The notes under the pieces were generated by a model. It had not been told where the DNA came from. It saw only the letters and a program-made list of their open reading frames with translations, and ran no database searches. From contig LATX02000046.1 of the NCBI GenBank assembly GCA_001466705.2, positions 558,001 to 622,000 on the forward strand: a stretch of 64,000 nucleotides of DNA. The letters run 5' to 3'. How positions within the stretch are numbered: position 1 is the first letter of the stretch; each line of letters starts with the position of its first letter. Source of the DNA: Moniliophthora roreri (taxonomy: Eukaryota > Basidiomycota > Agaricomycetes > Agaricales > Marasmiaceae). Positions 36,171-48,739 of the stretch are shown here, piece by piece. The position numbers were made by a program, and so were the translations under genes.

Positions 36171-36767
36171 AGATTTAATGTGAAGTGGATGCAGAGAACC
36201 CGGAACCAATTAATCACCTTGTCACGACTCTTGTATCATCACCATCACCACACCTCAAGATCCGATAGTTATTCATGCAAATGAACTGGGTTATGGGCAT
36301 TGTGGAATGTGAATGGAATCGGGAAAGAAATTGGAAGAGTCACAGTAAATGCTTCTTGCTCAAAGCGAAGTACTCAACATTGACTCGACCTCTAGCAAGA
36401 TAAATAGCTCGAATAACCGATCTACAACCCTGAACCATGAGAAACGTAACTCTACTTCGTCACTTGGAATCTCGAAGAAATGAGCAGGAGGTTTCGGGCT
36501 CTAGTTATTATCCCGAAAGACTACAGCATTTTGGAGGCCAGTCACGGTGTTTTCCAACTCGAAGGCAGCGGCGTATGAGGCAAACGATTGCAGGTTCAGC
36601 TTGAGACTGGCTTGTTATAAATAGTGCGTGCGCCTTTTTCTCTGACGTTCGCTGCCAGTTTTTTTGTTCATGGGCGTACGCATGTTGATTGACGCCGAAA
36701 CTCTATCGCCCTCGTATTGTCCATGAAAGGTACCCATCCAATCCAATTCATCAAACCTCATGCATCG

Positions 36768-36774
36768 TATAAAA
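36768..36774 (+). promoter_or_regulatory. TATA box of array copy 5
   Basis: TATAAAA, 79 bp before the ATG, followed by 'tgctgtagcacccgtgtttt' as in the other copies. It is the best match to a TATA box among the paralogues. Confidence 0.55.
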
Positions 36775-36852
36775 TGCTGTAGCACCCGTGTTTTCCACGA
36801 TCCAACTTGCCCTCTGACCACTATCATCTCGCTCACCTGCACGGTGCTGGAA

Positions 36853-38935
36853 ATGAGTTTCAGCCACTCATCAAGTTTTTCTTTCAGAGACGACAATACC
36901 TTCAATCACATTCATGGACATCAAGTCAACGGGCCAGTCACTGCGGGCATTGTCAACTTCAATAATCAAGTAATGGTAGAACGTACCGAGTACGACGAGG
37001 TGAGCGTCATGACAGGTTGGAAAAGGTTCGGTATGCTAACAGGAGCCCTTCACAGTTCGAATACGTGAAACGTGGTCATATCGTTAGCATGAAGGAGATA
37101 TACTCTGAGCTCTCGCAATGGGATTGGAAATGGCAGAATGGAGGACTCACTGCACAACATAAGGCGCGGAAAACAATATACACTGTCGAGTTGTATCCCG
37201 ACAGACAATCAAAGTATACCGCTGTGCTTTATGAAGGCAAAGATGCACATAAGGCTTGGAAGAAGGACTTTAAGCAGTTTTCATGCACTAGGTACGTTAT
37301 CGTCAACCACTCAAGCCCTATTAGTAATAATGGTCTTCCTGAAGAAAACCGGGCATCGCTCAACTATTCGGGATCAACCAGTCGGCGATCCCAATGTTGA
37401 TCTTTCATCACGGTACGACTCACCTCATGCTTTCCTCCGACGGCATATCTTGACGGTACCCATAGAACTGATTCCCTGTGCACACTTTTTCAAGAGGACC
37501 ATCTGGATGAATATGTACATTCATCATCTGAGAGTCAGTCCGGATCCCACTGCTCCCGTCTCAATTTCTTGAACTGACGTCGTTTGGCTCTTCTAGGCTA
37601 ACATGAAATGCGGTCAGAGTCAATTATGGATGAACACGGCTAATGGTGCACTCTTCATTGGGCCTAATGGTCCTTCTGCTCCGAGTCCTCTGTCGGGTGC
37701 AGATAAGCCTATTGACGTCCCTACCAGTGTTGAAATGTTGAAGGACGACACCTCCTTCAGGTTCTTCAGTAAATTCGGGTCGAGTTTGGATGGTAGTGTA
37801 TTGTTTTGTGCACAACAGACTTACGAGATCATTCATCTCGAAAATCTGTTCCCAGAAACAGCAGAAGACTGCCAATCCAAGGATTCTGACCATCCCGACC
37901 GGGGTTCAGCAACATATCCCTATCTCCGTGGCCTCTGGAAGAATCCGCCCCATCACCTCCCGATGGACGTCATAGGCGGGCTTCGGTTCGACACCGTCTA
38001 CTCACCGTCAATGAAGGCCATTGCAAGATGGCTACAAGGAGCTGGTTCGTTATGGTGGTGGTGGGGATATAACAGGAAGGGACTGGTGGACGAAACAGAA
38101 CTTGATATTGGGACACGGTGAGTGATCTTGCGGTTTCTGTGTTAATTTGAGCTCAGGGATCCACAGATTCAAGTTAGATCTCACTCGAGGGCAGGAGGTT
38201 CGCCTCGAAGCTAACTATTATGGGTGGAAGCTTAGGGAGGCCTGGTTATCACAATCTCCCCGGGTTTTTGATGCTGTTGATGTTACAGAGCAGCACGAGA
38301 ATTTCTGTATGTTCCTTCCCTGTCTGATATGGTATGAAAACTGATTTCCTCTTTCTCCCGCCAGTTATCGTTAATTCACCCCACCTGAAGATACAGTCCA
38401 CCCAACGCCCCACAGCTTCCAGCACCCCTCGCAATTGTAAACACTCCATGAAAGAAACCCCACTCACACCCACACCCATATACTTCTTCCTTCGTCTACT
38501 CCCCATGTCAGTATCAGAACTCGTGTCGTGGATGGAAGGACAACCCTATTTCTGGTCCCTCGACGAGACCGGTCAATCTCCGATGTCGGAGGAGGAATGT
38601 GCGAGGTGGGGGATTCCAGTGCTCACGCTATCCACGCAGGGTTATGTTTGGCTGCTCTCATGGCCCGTCCATATCTACACTGCTATCCGAGACTGGCAAA
38701 ACGCCCGAGGCTTCGACCCCGCTACCTCCGCTTGGGCTCAGAGTAAGCATTATCCGGAGTTTGAGATTCTTGGTGATTCGGGTCGATCCAAGGATGTTGT
38801 TGACGCTCGAGGTTGGTTTGTATTAGCTATTCTGATTCATGCATTAGCTGACTATGATTCTCAGAAGAAGAGCAAACCAGCACCTCATGGTGGGAAGCAT
38901 TCGAAGGGTCAGGGATCAGTGCATTTGGATTTTAG
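36853..38935 (+). CDS. Array copy 5, intact, more diverged
   Basis: Exons: 36853-36999, 37056-37291, 37345-37412, 37466-37533, 37597-38117, 38167-38306, 38365-38811, 38865-38935; 565 residues. Starts MSFSHSSSFSF, the MSF form shared with copies 6-8, with NTFNHIHGHQVNGPVTAGIVN. The N-lobe-like block reads KYTAVLYEGKDA..W..DF, then QLFGINQS..IPMLIFHH. Exon 4 is one codon shorter than in copies 1-4, as in copies 6-8. The C-terminal part departs after EFEILG with a distinct stretch (DSGRSKDVVDARG) before the last intron, then STSWWEAFEGSGISAFGF. The intron 2 acceptor is GAAG. It stands apart from the other copies, between F-box genes, and looks like the intermediate between the left and right groups. 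Confidence 0.83.
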
Positions 38936-39471
38936 TCGCGTTTATTATTTATTTGTATGTTGTTTCGTTTGGAGGGAATGCCAGCGTCAGTTACATGCTT
39001 GGATGAAGAGACTGTCAGTAGGCACAATCCAATTGACGGTTATAGAGTGATGGGCAAGTGATGGGTCACTGGGCCCGCACGCGTCTTTAGCGCTTTAGCT
39101 TTAGCACTGACCACCACCGTTTGCTACACCCCAGCATTTGGCGCTTCCTGCGTCCCTTGATACCATGTGTAGGACTGTACGTCCTGTGAAAGCTCCAGCG
39201 CAAATGTGACCGACGCGACGGTCACGCTACCACCTTACTGCATAGCCTCACTCACTCTTTGTTTTCGCTCTACTATCTACATCCTCAGCTCTGAGGGTCA
39301 ACAGTCCCTATTGGATATCGTGACTGCTTCTTTTCTCGCTTTCAAGTTTTTCTTCTACAAGCTACGAGACTTCTTATCTATCGGCAAGTAAAGAAAATAA
39401 CTTCAGGGACGTGAGGCTAACGCTCAGATTTCAGATCTGCCTATTGATTAGACGCGTATTTGGAGGAAAAA
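38936..39471. other. 3' flank of copy 5 and upstream region of an F-box gene
   Basis: Contains 'gcactgaccaccaccgtttg' at about 39103, a landmark of the spacers after other copies, so part of the flank was duplicated with the gene. No supported coding sequence. Confidence 0.5.
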
Positions 39472-41118
39472 ATGGCCTCAGAAAATAAGCCACTGGCAGG
39501 TGTGTCTTCCCATACAGGCAGAATGGATCATGTCGCTGAACAAGTGGGTTTCGCAGTATCATCAATGTCGGTTTCACCAAACGCAAAAGTACCAGCATGC
39601 GGATTACCAGCAGAAATCCTATCCAGTATCTTCAAGTACTGCCTCCCTTTGCCAGCTGCAGGAGCACGCAAAGTGGTTCTTCGTTCCCGAAGCCAGACGC
39701 TAGCTTGGCTGACACTCACTCGTGTTTGCCGGTACTGGCGTACAGTCGCGCTCAATCACCCATGGATGTGGACTTTTCCAGACTTTTCCTTTCCGGAATT
39801 TGCGCGAGAGATGCTGAAACGATCCAAATCGACGCCACTCGACATACACTATTTCGAATCCCGTTATATGTCGCCTAGTAGCACGGAAGCACTGCTCGAA
39901 GCCTTGGGACACGCAACAAGGCTTGCGAGCGTTCATCTTTCCATGGGTACGGACGTCGAGAAAGCGATGGCCAAGCTTGTCGAGCCAGCACCTGTGCTGC
40001 ACTCTCTGATCGTCATCAGCTACGTGAGCCATACGCTTCCTGCGAATTTCTTGGGTGGAAGTGCACCTCTCCTCACATCCGTTGAACTTCACCGATGCTA
40101 CCTTCCTTGGGATTCTCCGGTGTTGAAGAGCCTGACAATCCTTTCCTTGAAAGGAGACGGGTCAACGAATCAGCCTACCCCACAACAGTTTAGGCATGCC
40201 ATTCAGCAAATGCCCTCGCTCGAAGTTCTTGAGCTAGAGAACATCTTCCCGACAAACAAAGCAGAAGATCCCCCCATTTTGCTTCCGAACCTGCAGCGAC
40301 TCCATCTCGCAGCAAGAAACCGATTCGAGTGTGCATTTGTGCTCACTTATATATCCCTTCCTTCGACCACCAATATCCACATTGACTGTCGCATGCAGAC
40401 CTCGCAATACATGAGTCCGCTGTTATCCAACATCCCGCGCATCTTCTTGCCTATCCCCGAATCAACCGCAGAGACGAGAGTGTTGCGATCGCTCATGATC
40501 AACGGCGATTCTGATCATTCAGAGGTTCATCTACTAGTGAAGGCATGGAGCCAGGACGAAATCCCATTCGATGCAACCGATGAGAAGTCGAAGAGTACGC
40601 CGATTCCTAATCTCCAGCTTTCCCTTAAATGGGTTGAAGGGCCACGTTTCTGTATCGTCAACAAAGCTCTCCTGCAGACCCTCCCATTGACCTCACTCCA
40701 AACTCTCCATATCGCTCTATACCCCCGAGCCGGGTATTCCTGGAGCCCAGCGCCAGAGATCAAGATGGAAAGGCTCGAGATGGATATATGGCCCAAAACG
40801 TTGACAACCTTGGTGGTTCGCGGGGAGTATACAACCGACGAACTGAACCTTGCGCTCAAACGTTGGGGTATCGTTGGTGTAGACGCGCCCAAAGGCTCGC
40901 ACATCATGGCTTTCCCGTCTGTGCAATGTCTTGTGTTGTCGAACGTCAACTTTGACACTTACGATTCTTGTCCTTTACTGCCGTCTCTTGTCAGTGCGCT
41001 GAGAACTCGGTTGATACAACTTCCTGTCATTCAGAAGCTTGTTCTCAAACAGTGCACGGGCTATACCAAGACAGACATTGAGATGCTGAAGAAGGTTGTC
41101 AATGACGTAGAAGGATAG
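39472..41118 (+). CDS. F-box protein, single exon
   Basis: A 548-residue frame with no intron needed. The ATG at 39472 sits in an AAAAAATGG context and is the first in frame; the open frame extends only four codons further 5'. The F-box lies at about residues 40-105: CGLPAEILSSIFKYCLPLP, then LTRVCRYWRTVALNHPWMWT. The rest is Leu-rich with irregular LRR-like spacing (SVELHRCYLP, then LEVLELENIFP, and a final LVLKQCTGYTKTDIEMLK). The same ending motif (CxG...DIE.L..VV) closes the F-box protein at 28545-30166, so the two are paralogues. Presumed SCF substrate receptor; substrate unknown. Confidence 0.9.
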   Translation: MASENKPLAGVSSHTGRMDHVAEQVGFAVSSMSVSPNAKVPACGLPAEILSSIFKYCLPLPAAGARKVVLRSRSQTLAWLTLTRVCRYWRTVALNHPWMWTFPDFSFPEFAREMLKRSKSTPLDIHYFESRYMSPSSTEALLEALGHATRLASVHLSMGTDVEKAMAKLVEPAPVLHSLIVISYVSHTLPANFLGGSAPLLTSVELHRCYLPWDSPVLKSLTILSLKGDGSTNQPTPQQFRHAIQQMPSLEVLELENIFPTNKAEDPPILLPNLQRLHLAARNRFECAFVLTYISLPSTTNIHIDCRMQTSQYMSPLLSNIPRIFLPIPESTAETRVLRSLMINGDSDHSEVHLLVKAWSQDEIPFDATDEKSKSTPIPNLQLSLKWVEGPRFCIVNKALLQTLPLTSLQTLHIALYPRAGYSWSPAPEIKMERLEMDIWPKTLTTLVVRGEYTTDELNLALKRWGIVGVDAPKGSHIMAFPSVQCLVLSNVNFDTYDSCPLLPSLVSALRTRLIQLPVIQKLVLKQCTGYTKTDIEMLKKVVNDVEG

Positions 41119-41508
41119 TCTTACTTGTTTTTTTTTCTCTCTTTATAGTATGTCCGTACGCGTACGAAAGCCACTTTGGCATGTTAGTAACTTGCCATCG
41201 TTGCAATTTGATCATTTGTGCCTTTCAGCCTTTTAGGCGCACTGATGACCATCAATCTTTGTTTCACCAGTTTCGCATTACACAAGTAACACGACAGACA
41301 CCATTATACAGTAATGAGCGGAAAAAAGAGAGATGAACAGGAAAGAAAAGCCAGTACCAAAAGGAGCGTGTCAACAAAAAGGGTTTTTCTATGACTACAA
41401 TACAGTAAAGTTGGTATAATATGCAACAAATGGAGCATTACGCACGTTGTTGAAGGAGCGAGTCAGTAAAGTAATAACGACGACGTTTGTCCGGCGAACA
41501 AGGAAAAG

Positions 41509-41572
<64 letters not shown>

Positions 41573-41576
41573 GAGA
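41509..41576. repeat. Poly(A) run plus GA/GATA microsatellite
   Basis: About 30 consecutive A followed by (GA)n and GATAGA repeats, downstream of the 3' end of the coiled-coil gene (on whose strand it reads poly-T). Likely length-polymorphic; exact lengths in the assembly are unreliable. Confidence 0.9.
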
Positions 41577-41771
41577 ATGTGAAAAGAACGAACCAAGCAA
41601 AACAATGAGCGCGCTGATTGACCGGCGGAAAGCGTGCTCGGAAGGTAATATATGTACAACAAAGGGGCAGTTTCGCAATGATTGATCGATGTATGAACGA
41701 TGGGAATGAAAAGACGAGTCTATGTGCCTGGTGGACGAGGTAGCGGGCGGGGCCGCCGCGTATTCACTGTG

Positions 41772-43573
41772 TCAGAAATGAATACGATCAATCACCAAAC
41801 GATCAGCTGAAACAGCACCACACTCACCCGTTGACGCGGGGCTCGAATTCCAATTGAACGTTGACTGGCTGCTGCTACTGACCGGAGACGAAGAGTCAGT
41901 AAATTGCCCAAAGTGCTTGTTGGGAATGACGAGTGGCGACGGTGTGAGTGTTTGTACAAACATCGATGGTGCTTCGTATTCGTAACTGGGAGGTGCATCG
42001 ATGAAATACTCTTCTCCGGTCGAATATCGCTGTTCTCGCATCTGTTCCCTCACTTTCTCGGCCACTTCTTCATAAATTGTTTGCCGTAGTGTCGCGAGTT
42101 CCTTTCTGTAATGGTCTACTGTGGATTCGGCGTTTTCCACCGTGGTTCTGGCGGCGGAGACACGGGTTATGGCCGTCTGTCGCTCTTCCGATAGCTATTG
42201 GAAGTGATGCCCGCAGGTGAGTATGGACATTTCAACATCCAGACGTACTTACTTGTGTGTGTACCCGGGATACTTCAGAAGCGATAGTCTTGAGCTTTCC
42301 TAAAATAAACAACGTTGCAATTGATTCACGGGGACTTGGAAATGTATTAGATACATACCATAGAATGCATCTCCGTCAGGGGTATCAGCTCTAGAAGGTG
42401 CCCTATCCGACGGAGGAAGATTCCTCGTCAACGTAAAGGATTATACCCGAGGTGTGAAGGAACTCACTCTCGCACAAGGGTCATATCCTCTATAGGCTTT
42501 ACATCAGGAGACAGTTGCCGCGCTTCTCGTATCAAGACTGGAACCTGACGGGCGAGGATGTGTGCACTGTGTATCGCAGAGGCTTCTCTCTCTTGAGCAG
42601 AACTAGGCAAAGAAATGATGCGTTAGCGTTCCTGAAAATCTAGCCTGAATAGGAAATGGCACTCACCGACCGCTGGCAAATAAAGCTGTGGAAGTGGGGA
42701 AGAAGATCGTCGTCAAGCGCACAGTTTAAACCACGAGAGTAGGTATCGGAAGAAGACTCACAAGTAGCAGCGAATTGGAGAGCATCCTTTATCTTACTAC
42801 GACACTCCCGCATGGCCTTCTCGGCTTTGTAGATACATTCGAAAGCTCGCTTTTCGGCGTCGAGTGTGGCCTGCACACGTTCCTGTATTACTCTAGCAGC
42901 AGCAACCTGTTGCTCAAGATGATCTTCTGCAGGAAAACCTGAGGCAAGGAATATGGTTATCAAGTAAGATAAGGCTGTGGAGGTGCTGTACACACCAGGT
43001 GTCGGTCCATTGAAAATGAGATCATATAGTGCTTCAAGTTTGGACCTCAAGTGTTCGTACTCTTTCACCTTATCCTCGAGACATGCCCGCTAAGAAATGA
43101 GGTTAGCAAATGTGCAAGGGAAAAGAGAGACGACAAGAACAACGTACTTGTCCCTGCGCTTCCCTCAAGCTTCGATCGATCTCTGCTTGTCTTTGACGTT
43201 CCTTCTCTTCCTCCTGTGTCGATTCTACGTATCTAATCCTCATCGATTAAGAGAAATGCAGCAAAGAAGATGAACGAGGGGTTGCTCACGGCGACGGGAT
43301 ATCGAGCTCCTTCTCCTTGCCCTTGGAATTGGTCCTTTTCAACAAAAACGGCAACTTGAAAGGAGAGCTCGTCGACCGTTTTTCCTTTCTAGGTTTCTCT
43401 GCCTGCTTTTCTGCTTTTGACACGCTCTCCTCCACCTGGACCTGTAGTTCGGCTACCCTTCGTCTCTGAGCGACCAACGCATCGGGTGCATGTTCAACCT
43501 CCTTGATGGCCTTGAGGAGCTCGGAGTGACGTTCTTCTGTTTCTGCGATTACTTTGCGAAAGGAGTCCGACAT
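41772..43573 (-). CDS. Conserved coiled-coil protein
   Basis: A minus-strand gene with about eight short introns. Exon 1 covers 43573-43290 (MSDSFRKVIAETEERHSELL...). Following exons give YVESTQEEEKERQRQAEIDR, RACLEDKVKEYEHLRSKLEA, FPAEDHLEQQVAAARVIQER, an AQEREASAIHSAHILARQ block, a GKLKTIASEVSRVHTQ block, and LSEERQTAITRVSAARTTVE. The last exon has a Ser/Pro-rich tail (about 43 residues) and ends DRLVIDRIHF. Total is roughly 450 residues. Heptad-rich, Glu/Lys/Arg-rich stretches dominate, and a basic patch near residues 60-90 includes RTNSKGKEK. No catalytic domain is seen. It resembles single-copy scaffold or cytoskeletal coiled-coil proteins of basidiomycetes; the function is not known to me. 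Not part of the array. Confidence 0.8.
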
Positions 43574-45840
43574 GGAGAAGTCATGAAAATGGGGGGAGTG
43601 GTGGAGGTGGTGGTATGGGAAGAAATAAATGGAAGTTCCTCAAGCGAGGGAAACAATTTGTCCTTATGACACGGCAAAGTCCTAGTCAAGCGATTATAAT
43701 TATTACCGCATTTGGAAATAGCATCCCTTTCGAAAATTCTATTTCAACACATATCTTCACTCTAAAAAACATACATCCTTCCAATAACAAATGCGGAGAG
43801 AAGCGGGGCGGCTGTAACTTTTTTTTTTCTTTTTCTTTTTAGAAGGAGCCTTGAGTGAAAAACTTTTTTTTTCTGAAACTCTAAGCTTGTCGACTGAGGC
43901 GCTTTAGCTCGGGCGCTGCATGATACGGCGCTCTTCCGTCGGCCCTTTGCGGACCCAAATAATGGTCGAATTTCGGTTACTGACAAGCGCGGCCCGCACT
44001 TCAGTACCTTATCAGTGAATAATTCGCACACCTTCACTGGTGGTGATTGGTGGATGTGAGCTTGACGTTGACCTACTCTATATGTACGAGGGGAAACCAT
44101 AGAACCTTGGGAGTGAATAATCACCCGAGCCGCTTTAGAAAAAAGGGTGTGAAATCAATGTGAAATTACAAACCTTCCAGCTTGTTACTTAGAGCGCCCA
44201 TGACCAAACGACCCGGATGTGAGGCGCTTGAGGCGCCATTCAGGGCAGGGAACAAGCAGGGAACTCATCTCCATACACAGGTAAGTAAGCAATAATGACC
44301 TCTCTGCCGTCCGGCGAACAAGGAGTGACCACGTAAAAAAAATGACGACCACCTCCCAACCGCTTATATACTGGTCGAGAATGCCGATAATGACGGGTGA
44401 CACACCAGTTGGGCAAGCATTGTTGCAAGCATGACTGCTTGTTCGTAACGCCAACGGTAAAATTAGCCCAAATGGGCGATGGGAATGTAGATCGATTGCT
44501 CTGGCCTGGGCCCAAGAAAAACTACGGGTCCGAAGTTTATTGTCTGCGAGAATAGAAGACACGGAAACACACTAATCAGCACATATACCCACTTGCCGCG
44601 TCACCTAATATAGTTCCATTCATAGATGATAGCCAGGCGAAGTCTGAAGAAGAGTGTATCTGCCACATTTGGTGATTAGTCGTGGAATGATGGCGGAAGT
44701 CAAGACGCGTCACCTCCTTTGACCATGACGACTATCTCGGATTCGATTCTTTAATCGCTCCTCGACTGGGGCGCATTGGGTACGACATAGGAATTGGCAC
44801 AAGGTGCGTAGAAGGCTGTTTAGTATGATCATGAATGATTTACTAATTCCGTATCGGTGTACTAGCTATCAATACTATGCAGATATCGAAGAATATTGGC
44901 TTAGGGAAAATCGGGATAGACAAGCCTTAGGTGCATACCCAGCCCCGCTGTCTTTTTTGCTCAGCGCTCATATACGTACCTCTTCAAGGTCGAATTTCGT
45001 ATCGTCTCCAAAGCCTCAGACGGACTATCGAACGTGGCAGCACCAAATTGATGGACCTGGTCAACTCTGCAAACGGAAACACGAATACAACGAAATTACA
45101 CTTTCCATCTTGCTCTCTCTCAAGACCCAAGAAGCTCAGATTCGGTGGTGAAACTCCAACCGCGAGGCTTATGAAGAATACGTTTCATATGCTGCCGTGC
45201 AGGGTAAACACGGCACAAGCGACATAATTACCGACAGTCAGGAAGTTACGTGTGGTGACCGGTGACGGAGTCGGGCAGGCGAAGACAAAACGTAAGTAAT
45301 AGTTTCCGTCTACAAGTAAGATCTGGGCTAACCTCGAGATCTACAGTTCTACGACTGTACATCGTTAGATACGCATCAGCCCGTAAAACCCACATCAGGT
45401 TACGCGAGTGACCCAGAGTGGAAATATAGGGACATTCTCTTCACTGTACTGCGGTTTGGTGGACGATGATAGCCCGTACCTGGAATTTTATCCCCATTGC
45501 ACACTCGCTGGCGCTACAGTCGCACGATCACTGATAAGTATCACCCACGAACAGCCTTTCATCATACCTAGTGCCCACAACGTGTAGAATGCTGCGATGA
45601 CTACCCCATGTTCCGCACGACATAACGTGCTTCTCGACCATCCTCCCAACTCTCCAGCCCGATCACATCAGACACTGGGTATCCTATGAATTGTAGGATA
45701 CAATGTGCGTCAGTCTGAGTCTAGAGAAAGGGTGAGAGAAAGACACCGCCCCATCGATGATCTCCAAGTTGTATACGTCAAACTCCACACCTTACACCTC
45801 CACCTTCGTCATCATCATCATCATCTCGCACAATCTAGAA
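43574..45840. other. Intergenic region upstream of array copy 6
   Basis: Pyrimidine-rich runs near 43820-43870 lie 5' of the coiled-coil gene. Minus-strand frames at 44185-44562 have no recognisable domain. 'cgtgtagaatgctgcgatga' at about 45580 corresponds to the 'tagaatgctg' promoter element of copy 7 (about 49892) and 'tggaatgctg' of copy 8 (about 54732). Nothing else is supportable. Confidence 0.45.
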
Positions 45841-47981
45841 ATGAGTTTCACAAACTCATCGCAAGTGTCCATTAGAGGGAGGAACACCTTCAATCATGTC
45901 CATGGGAATCAGGTCAACCAATCGATCAGTGCAGAAATCGTCAATATGATTAACGAGGCGGAGGTGGAACGTACCGAGTTTGACGAGGTGAGCACGACGA
46001 TTATGATGATCCCGAGCTCAGCTAACGAGAGAGAGAGAGTAGTTTGAATACGTCAAACGTGGCAATGTCATTAGCGTGAAGAAACTAGACCATACAGGCG
46101 GGGATGGCCAGGAATGGACAAGAACGGTCAGACGGTCAAATGCCTGGGCAACTGCTCACACTGTCGAGCTGCACCCCACCCGACAAAGGTTCACCGCGTT
46201 CATGTATGAAGGTGAAGATCCACACGAGCTCTGGGAAAAAGACTTTCAGCTCTATTCTCATGACAAGTTCGTTATCCACAATTGCACATTTCAATCGTAA
46301 TCGGTACTGATATAACATTGGCGGACAGAGACCCGGAAACGTTTCAACTATTCGGCTTGAATCGATCACAAGTACCGATGCTGATATTCCACAACGGTGC
46401 GCTCGGTTGGCATCTTCTCTCTACACAAGTTGAATTGATGAAACTGATAGAATGGACTCCCCTGGCTCACATATATACAACGTCGTTTTGGAAGGATATG
46501 TTCATCCATTTTCTGGCGGTAAGTGTGTCCTGAGTGCCCTAAAGAACATGTAATGACATACAACCCTCATCGTTCAAGGAGCATGCGGATAATTCAAGGA
46601 GTAGTCTATGGATGGATGGAGAAGGCATTCTTCGCATTGGACCTCATGGACCTTTCAACCTAGACTGGAGACCTTTCGATTCCAACGCCAATATCATTGT
46701 ACCTTCGACAGCAGATATGCTCAAGGATGATACTTGTCTTAGATTCTTCAGCAAGCAACCATCGTCCTCGGGTGTGGATGAAAGCATTCTGCGGTGCGCA
46801 AGATGGAGTCACAAGAAGGACACGTATCTTGATGATCTGTTTTCCGAGTCGGAGACGACGTGCATGCAGGATCATCGTAGGAAGGACGACGTGCATGCAG
46901 GATCATCGTAGGAACGTTCCGGGCTGGAGGGCAGAGTATCCTCATCATAGCTACATTTGGCGAAGTACACCCTACCTTCCGAGTATTTTGAATACCGTAA
47001 CCGAGCTGCGGTTCGACACGATCTATTCATCCGCGGTTGGAGCTGTGGCGCGCTGGAAGGAAAAGGCTCATTCGTGGTGGATATTGCAGCCGAATGGTTT
47101 GCTAGATCCCACATGGCTCGATAGTGGCTTAACTCGGTGAGCACGAATGTAACTACCAATCTGTTCTCTTGCCTCATGCGGAGCTCTACTACAGGTTCAA
47201 ATTAGATACATCCGGAGAGAAGGAAGTTGAGGTCAATGCTCGGTTCGACTGGATGACTTTTGAAACGGGCTGGTTATCGCAATCTACCGCAGTTTTCAAT
47301 CATTTCGAGAAAACGATAAACAAGGAAAGCTTCTGTGAGTTCCCTTTGTGATGACCATGAGTGCGAAGAAGGCTAAACGTGGTTTGTACAGTCATCGCTG
47401 CTCCACCTGCAATGCAATTACGATCCACATCAAGTCGGATCCGTGAAATTGACAATGCAACTGAGCTCTGCGACCCGGTCCAGGCGATCCCGCCTGGTCA
47501 AGCTGTATACCTCTTTCTCCATCCTTTTCCGATGGCCATATCAGAACTCATTTCGTGGATGAATGGCCGTACCCACTTTTGGTCTTTTGACGAGACAGGC
47601 CAGTTCGCGATGTCAGCTGAGGAGAGTGAGCAATGGGGTCTTCCAAAACTCACACCATGCATACCGCAACGACCACCTTGGAACTCTGTTACGCTGAGCT
47701 CATGGCCATCCTATGTTTACACAGCACTGTGTGACTGGCAGACTGCCCGAGGTTTCGACCCCACGACTCCTGATTTCGCGCGACACATGGGATTTCCAGA
47801 GTTTGAGATTATCAGTGTAAAAAAGGATCAGAATGAGTTTGAAGGTACGATATTCTTTTCTACTCTACTATTATTCCGGTCATGTACCTATTTACTGCTT
47901 TCCTTAGAAGAAGAAGAAAAGAGTTCTGGTTCATGGTGGGAAGCAATTGTTGGTTCGAATATCAGTGCATTTGGGTTCTAG
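45841..47981 (+). pseudogene. Array copy 6, frameshifted in exon 5
   Basis: Exons: 45841-45987, 46043-46266, 46329-46396, 46451-46518, 46579-47136, 47195-47334, 47392-47844, 47908-47981. All junctions and the flanking exons are in phase, but exon 5 contains a 31-nt tandem duplication (46854-46884 repeated at 46885-46915). This shifts the frame and reaches a stop at about 46909. Outside that, the coding sequence is open to the family tail (SGSWWEAIVGSNISAFGF). Exon 2 is shorter than in the paralogues. The variable loop is long and Pro-rich (TPCIPQRPPWNSVTLSSW). Because only one lesion is present, the break is recent or is an assembly error. Confidence 0.82.
46854..46915. repeat. 31-nt tandem duplication inside array copy 6
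   Basis: Two adjacent copies of a 31-nt unit starting 'gacgacgtgcatgcaggatc' at 46854 and 46885. Thirty-one is not a multiple of three, so the reading frame of exon 5 is lost. The downstream frame matches the paralogues only if one unit is skipped. Confidence 0.9.
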
Positions 47982-48429
47982 GACTATTCCAATGATATGC
48001 AAGGTGATACCTCACTACACGCCAGGATGTGACCATAAGTTATCAGCCTCCTCGAGCCCCCTCGCAATCGCTCTCACTGAGGGCGAATAGACGATGTGGA
48101 AACATCCGTTGGGCGCCACAAAGCTCAGAGATAGAGCAAGAGCAACCGCGATATTTACCGATACACACTCCCGAATCCACTATGCCGTCCTTGTCCACGT
48201 CAAAGCTTAATCCGTACTTGCTGAAGGGCTATAGGCGAACTGTCGTCCACAATTAATGATGAGACGATGGACAAAGCAGTATCTCAGGCTCGTTATTTCT
48301 GGTGTTCATCTGCAGGAGTTGAGTTTGAGGTTGAAAGAGATCGGAATGGGACTCACATAGAAATACGCAAACAGCGAGAAGGGTTGATTCTATTGGTTCT
48401 CCGCATTCAGTGTGTCTGTTGACGCACAG

Positions 48430-48710
48430 AGGGACGTATGTACATACCTTGATATCGTTCACGGCCCACCTACATCTGCCCTGCTTTCCGCAACTGACAA
48501 ACTGACCAATGCTTCGACCCCAGCACTACCGATTAAGGACGAGAACGCAGTTACCCACAGTTCCAGATTGTCGGGGCAAGGAAAGAGGATCGATTCGAGG
48601 GAATCCGTGTGTTCCTAGTATTCTTTACCGCAATTCAAGTTAAACACTGACTTGCAGAGAAATCTGGGTGGAGCTGGCTACGGAGTGTTGTTCTTGAGGC
48701 CTGAGGAGTT
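48430..48710 (+). pseudogene. Relic of array gene exons 7-8
   Basis: Nucleotide match to the end of copy 7 (51800-52075): 'cggcccacctacatctgccc', 'gagaacgcagttacccacag', 'attgtcggggcaaggaaag', an eroded intron, and 'gagaaatctgggtggagctgg'. The frame is broken and the upstream exons are absent. It shows that a further copy existed between copies 6 and 7. Confidence 0.72.
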
Positions 48711-48739
48711 GTATTGGTCAGTGCGAGCGGTTATTTTGT

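Noticed and set aside
41438..41678. Minus-strand frames over the microsatellite (Phe/Ser-Leu repeats)
   Set aside because: Translation of poly(T) and (TC)n; not a protein.
43820..43870. Pyrimidine/poly-T tracts as possible terminators or structured RNA
   Set aside because: Low-complexity runs only; no stem-loop or known RNA motif could be supported.
41490..44330. Shared 16-mer 'gtccggcgaacaagga' at about 41489 and 44311
   Set aside because: Sequence around both sites is unrelated, and one exact 16-mer is expected by chance at this window size.
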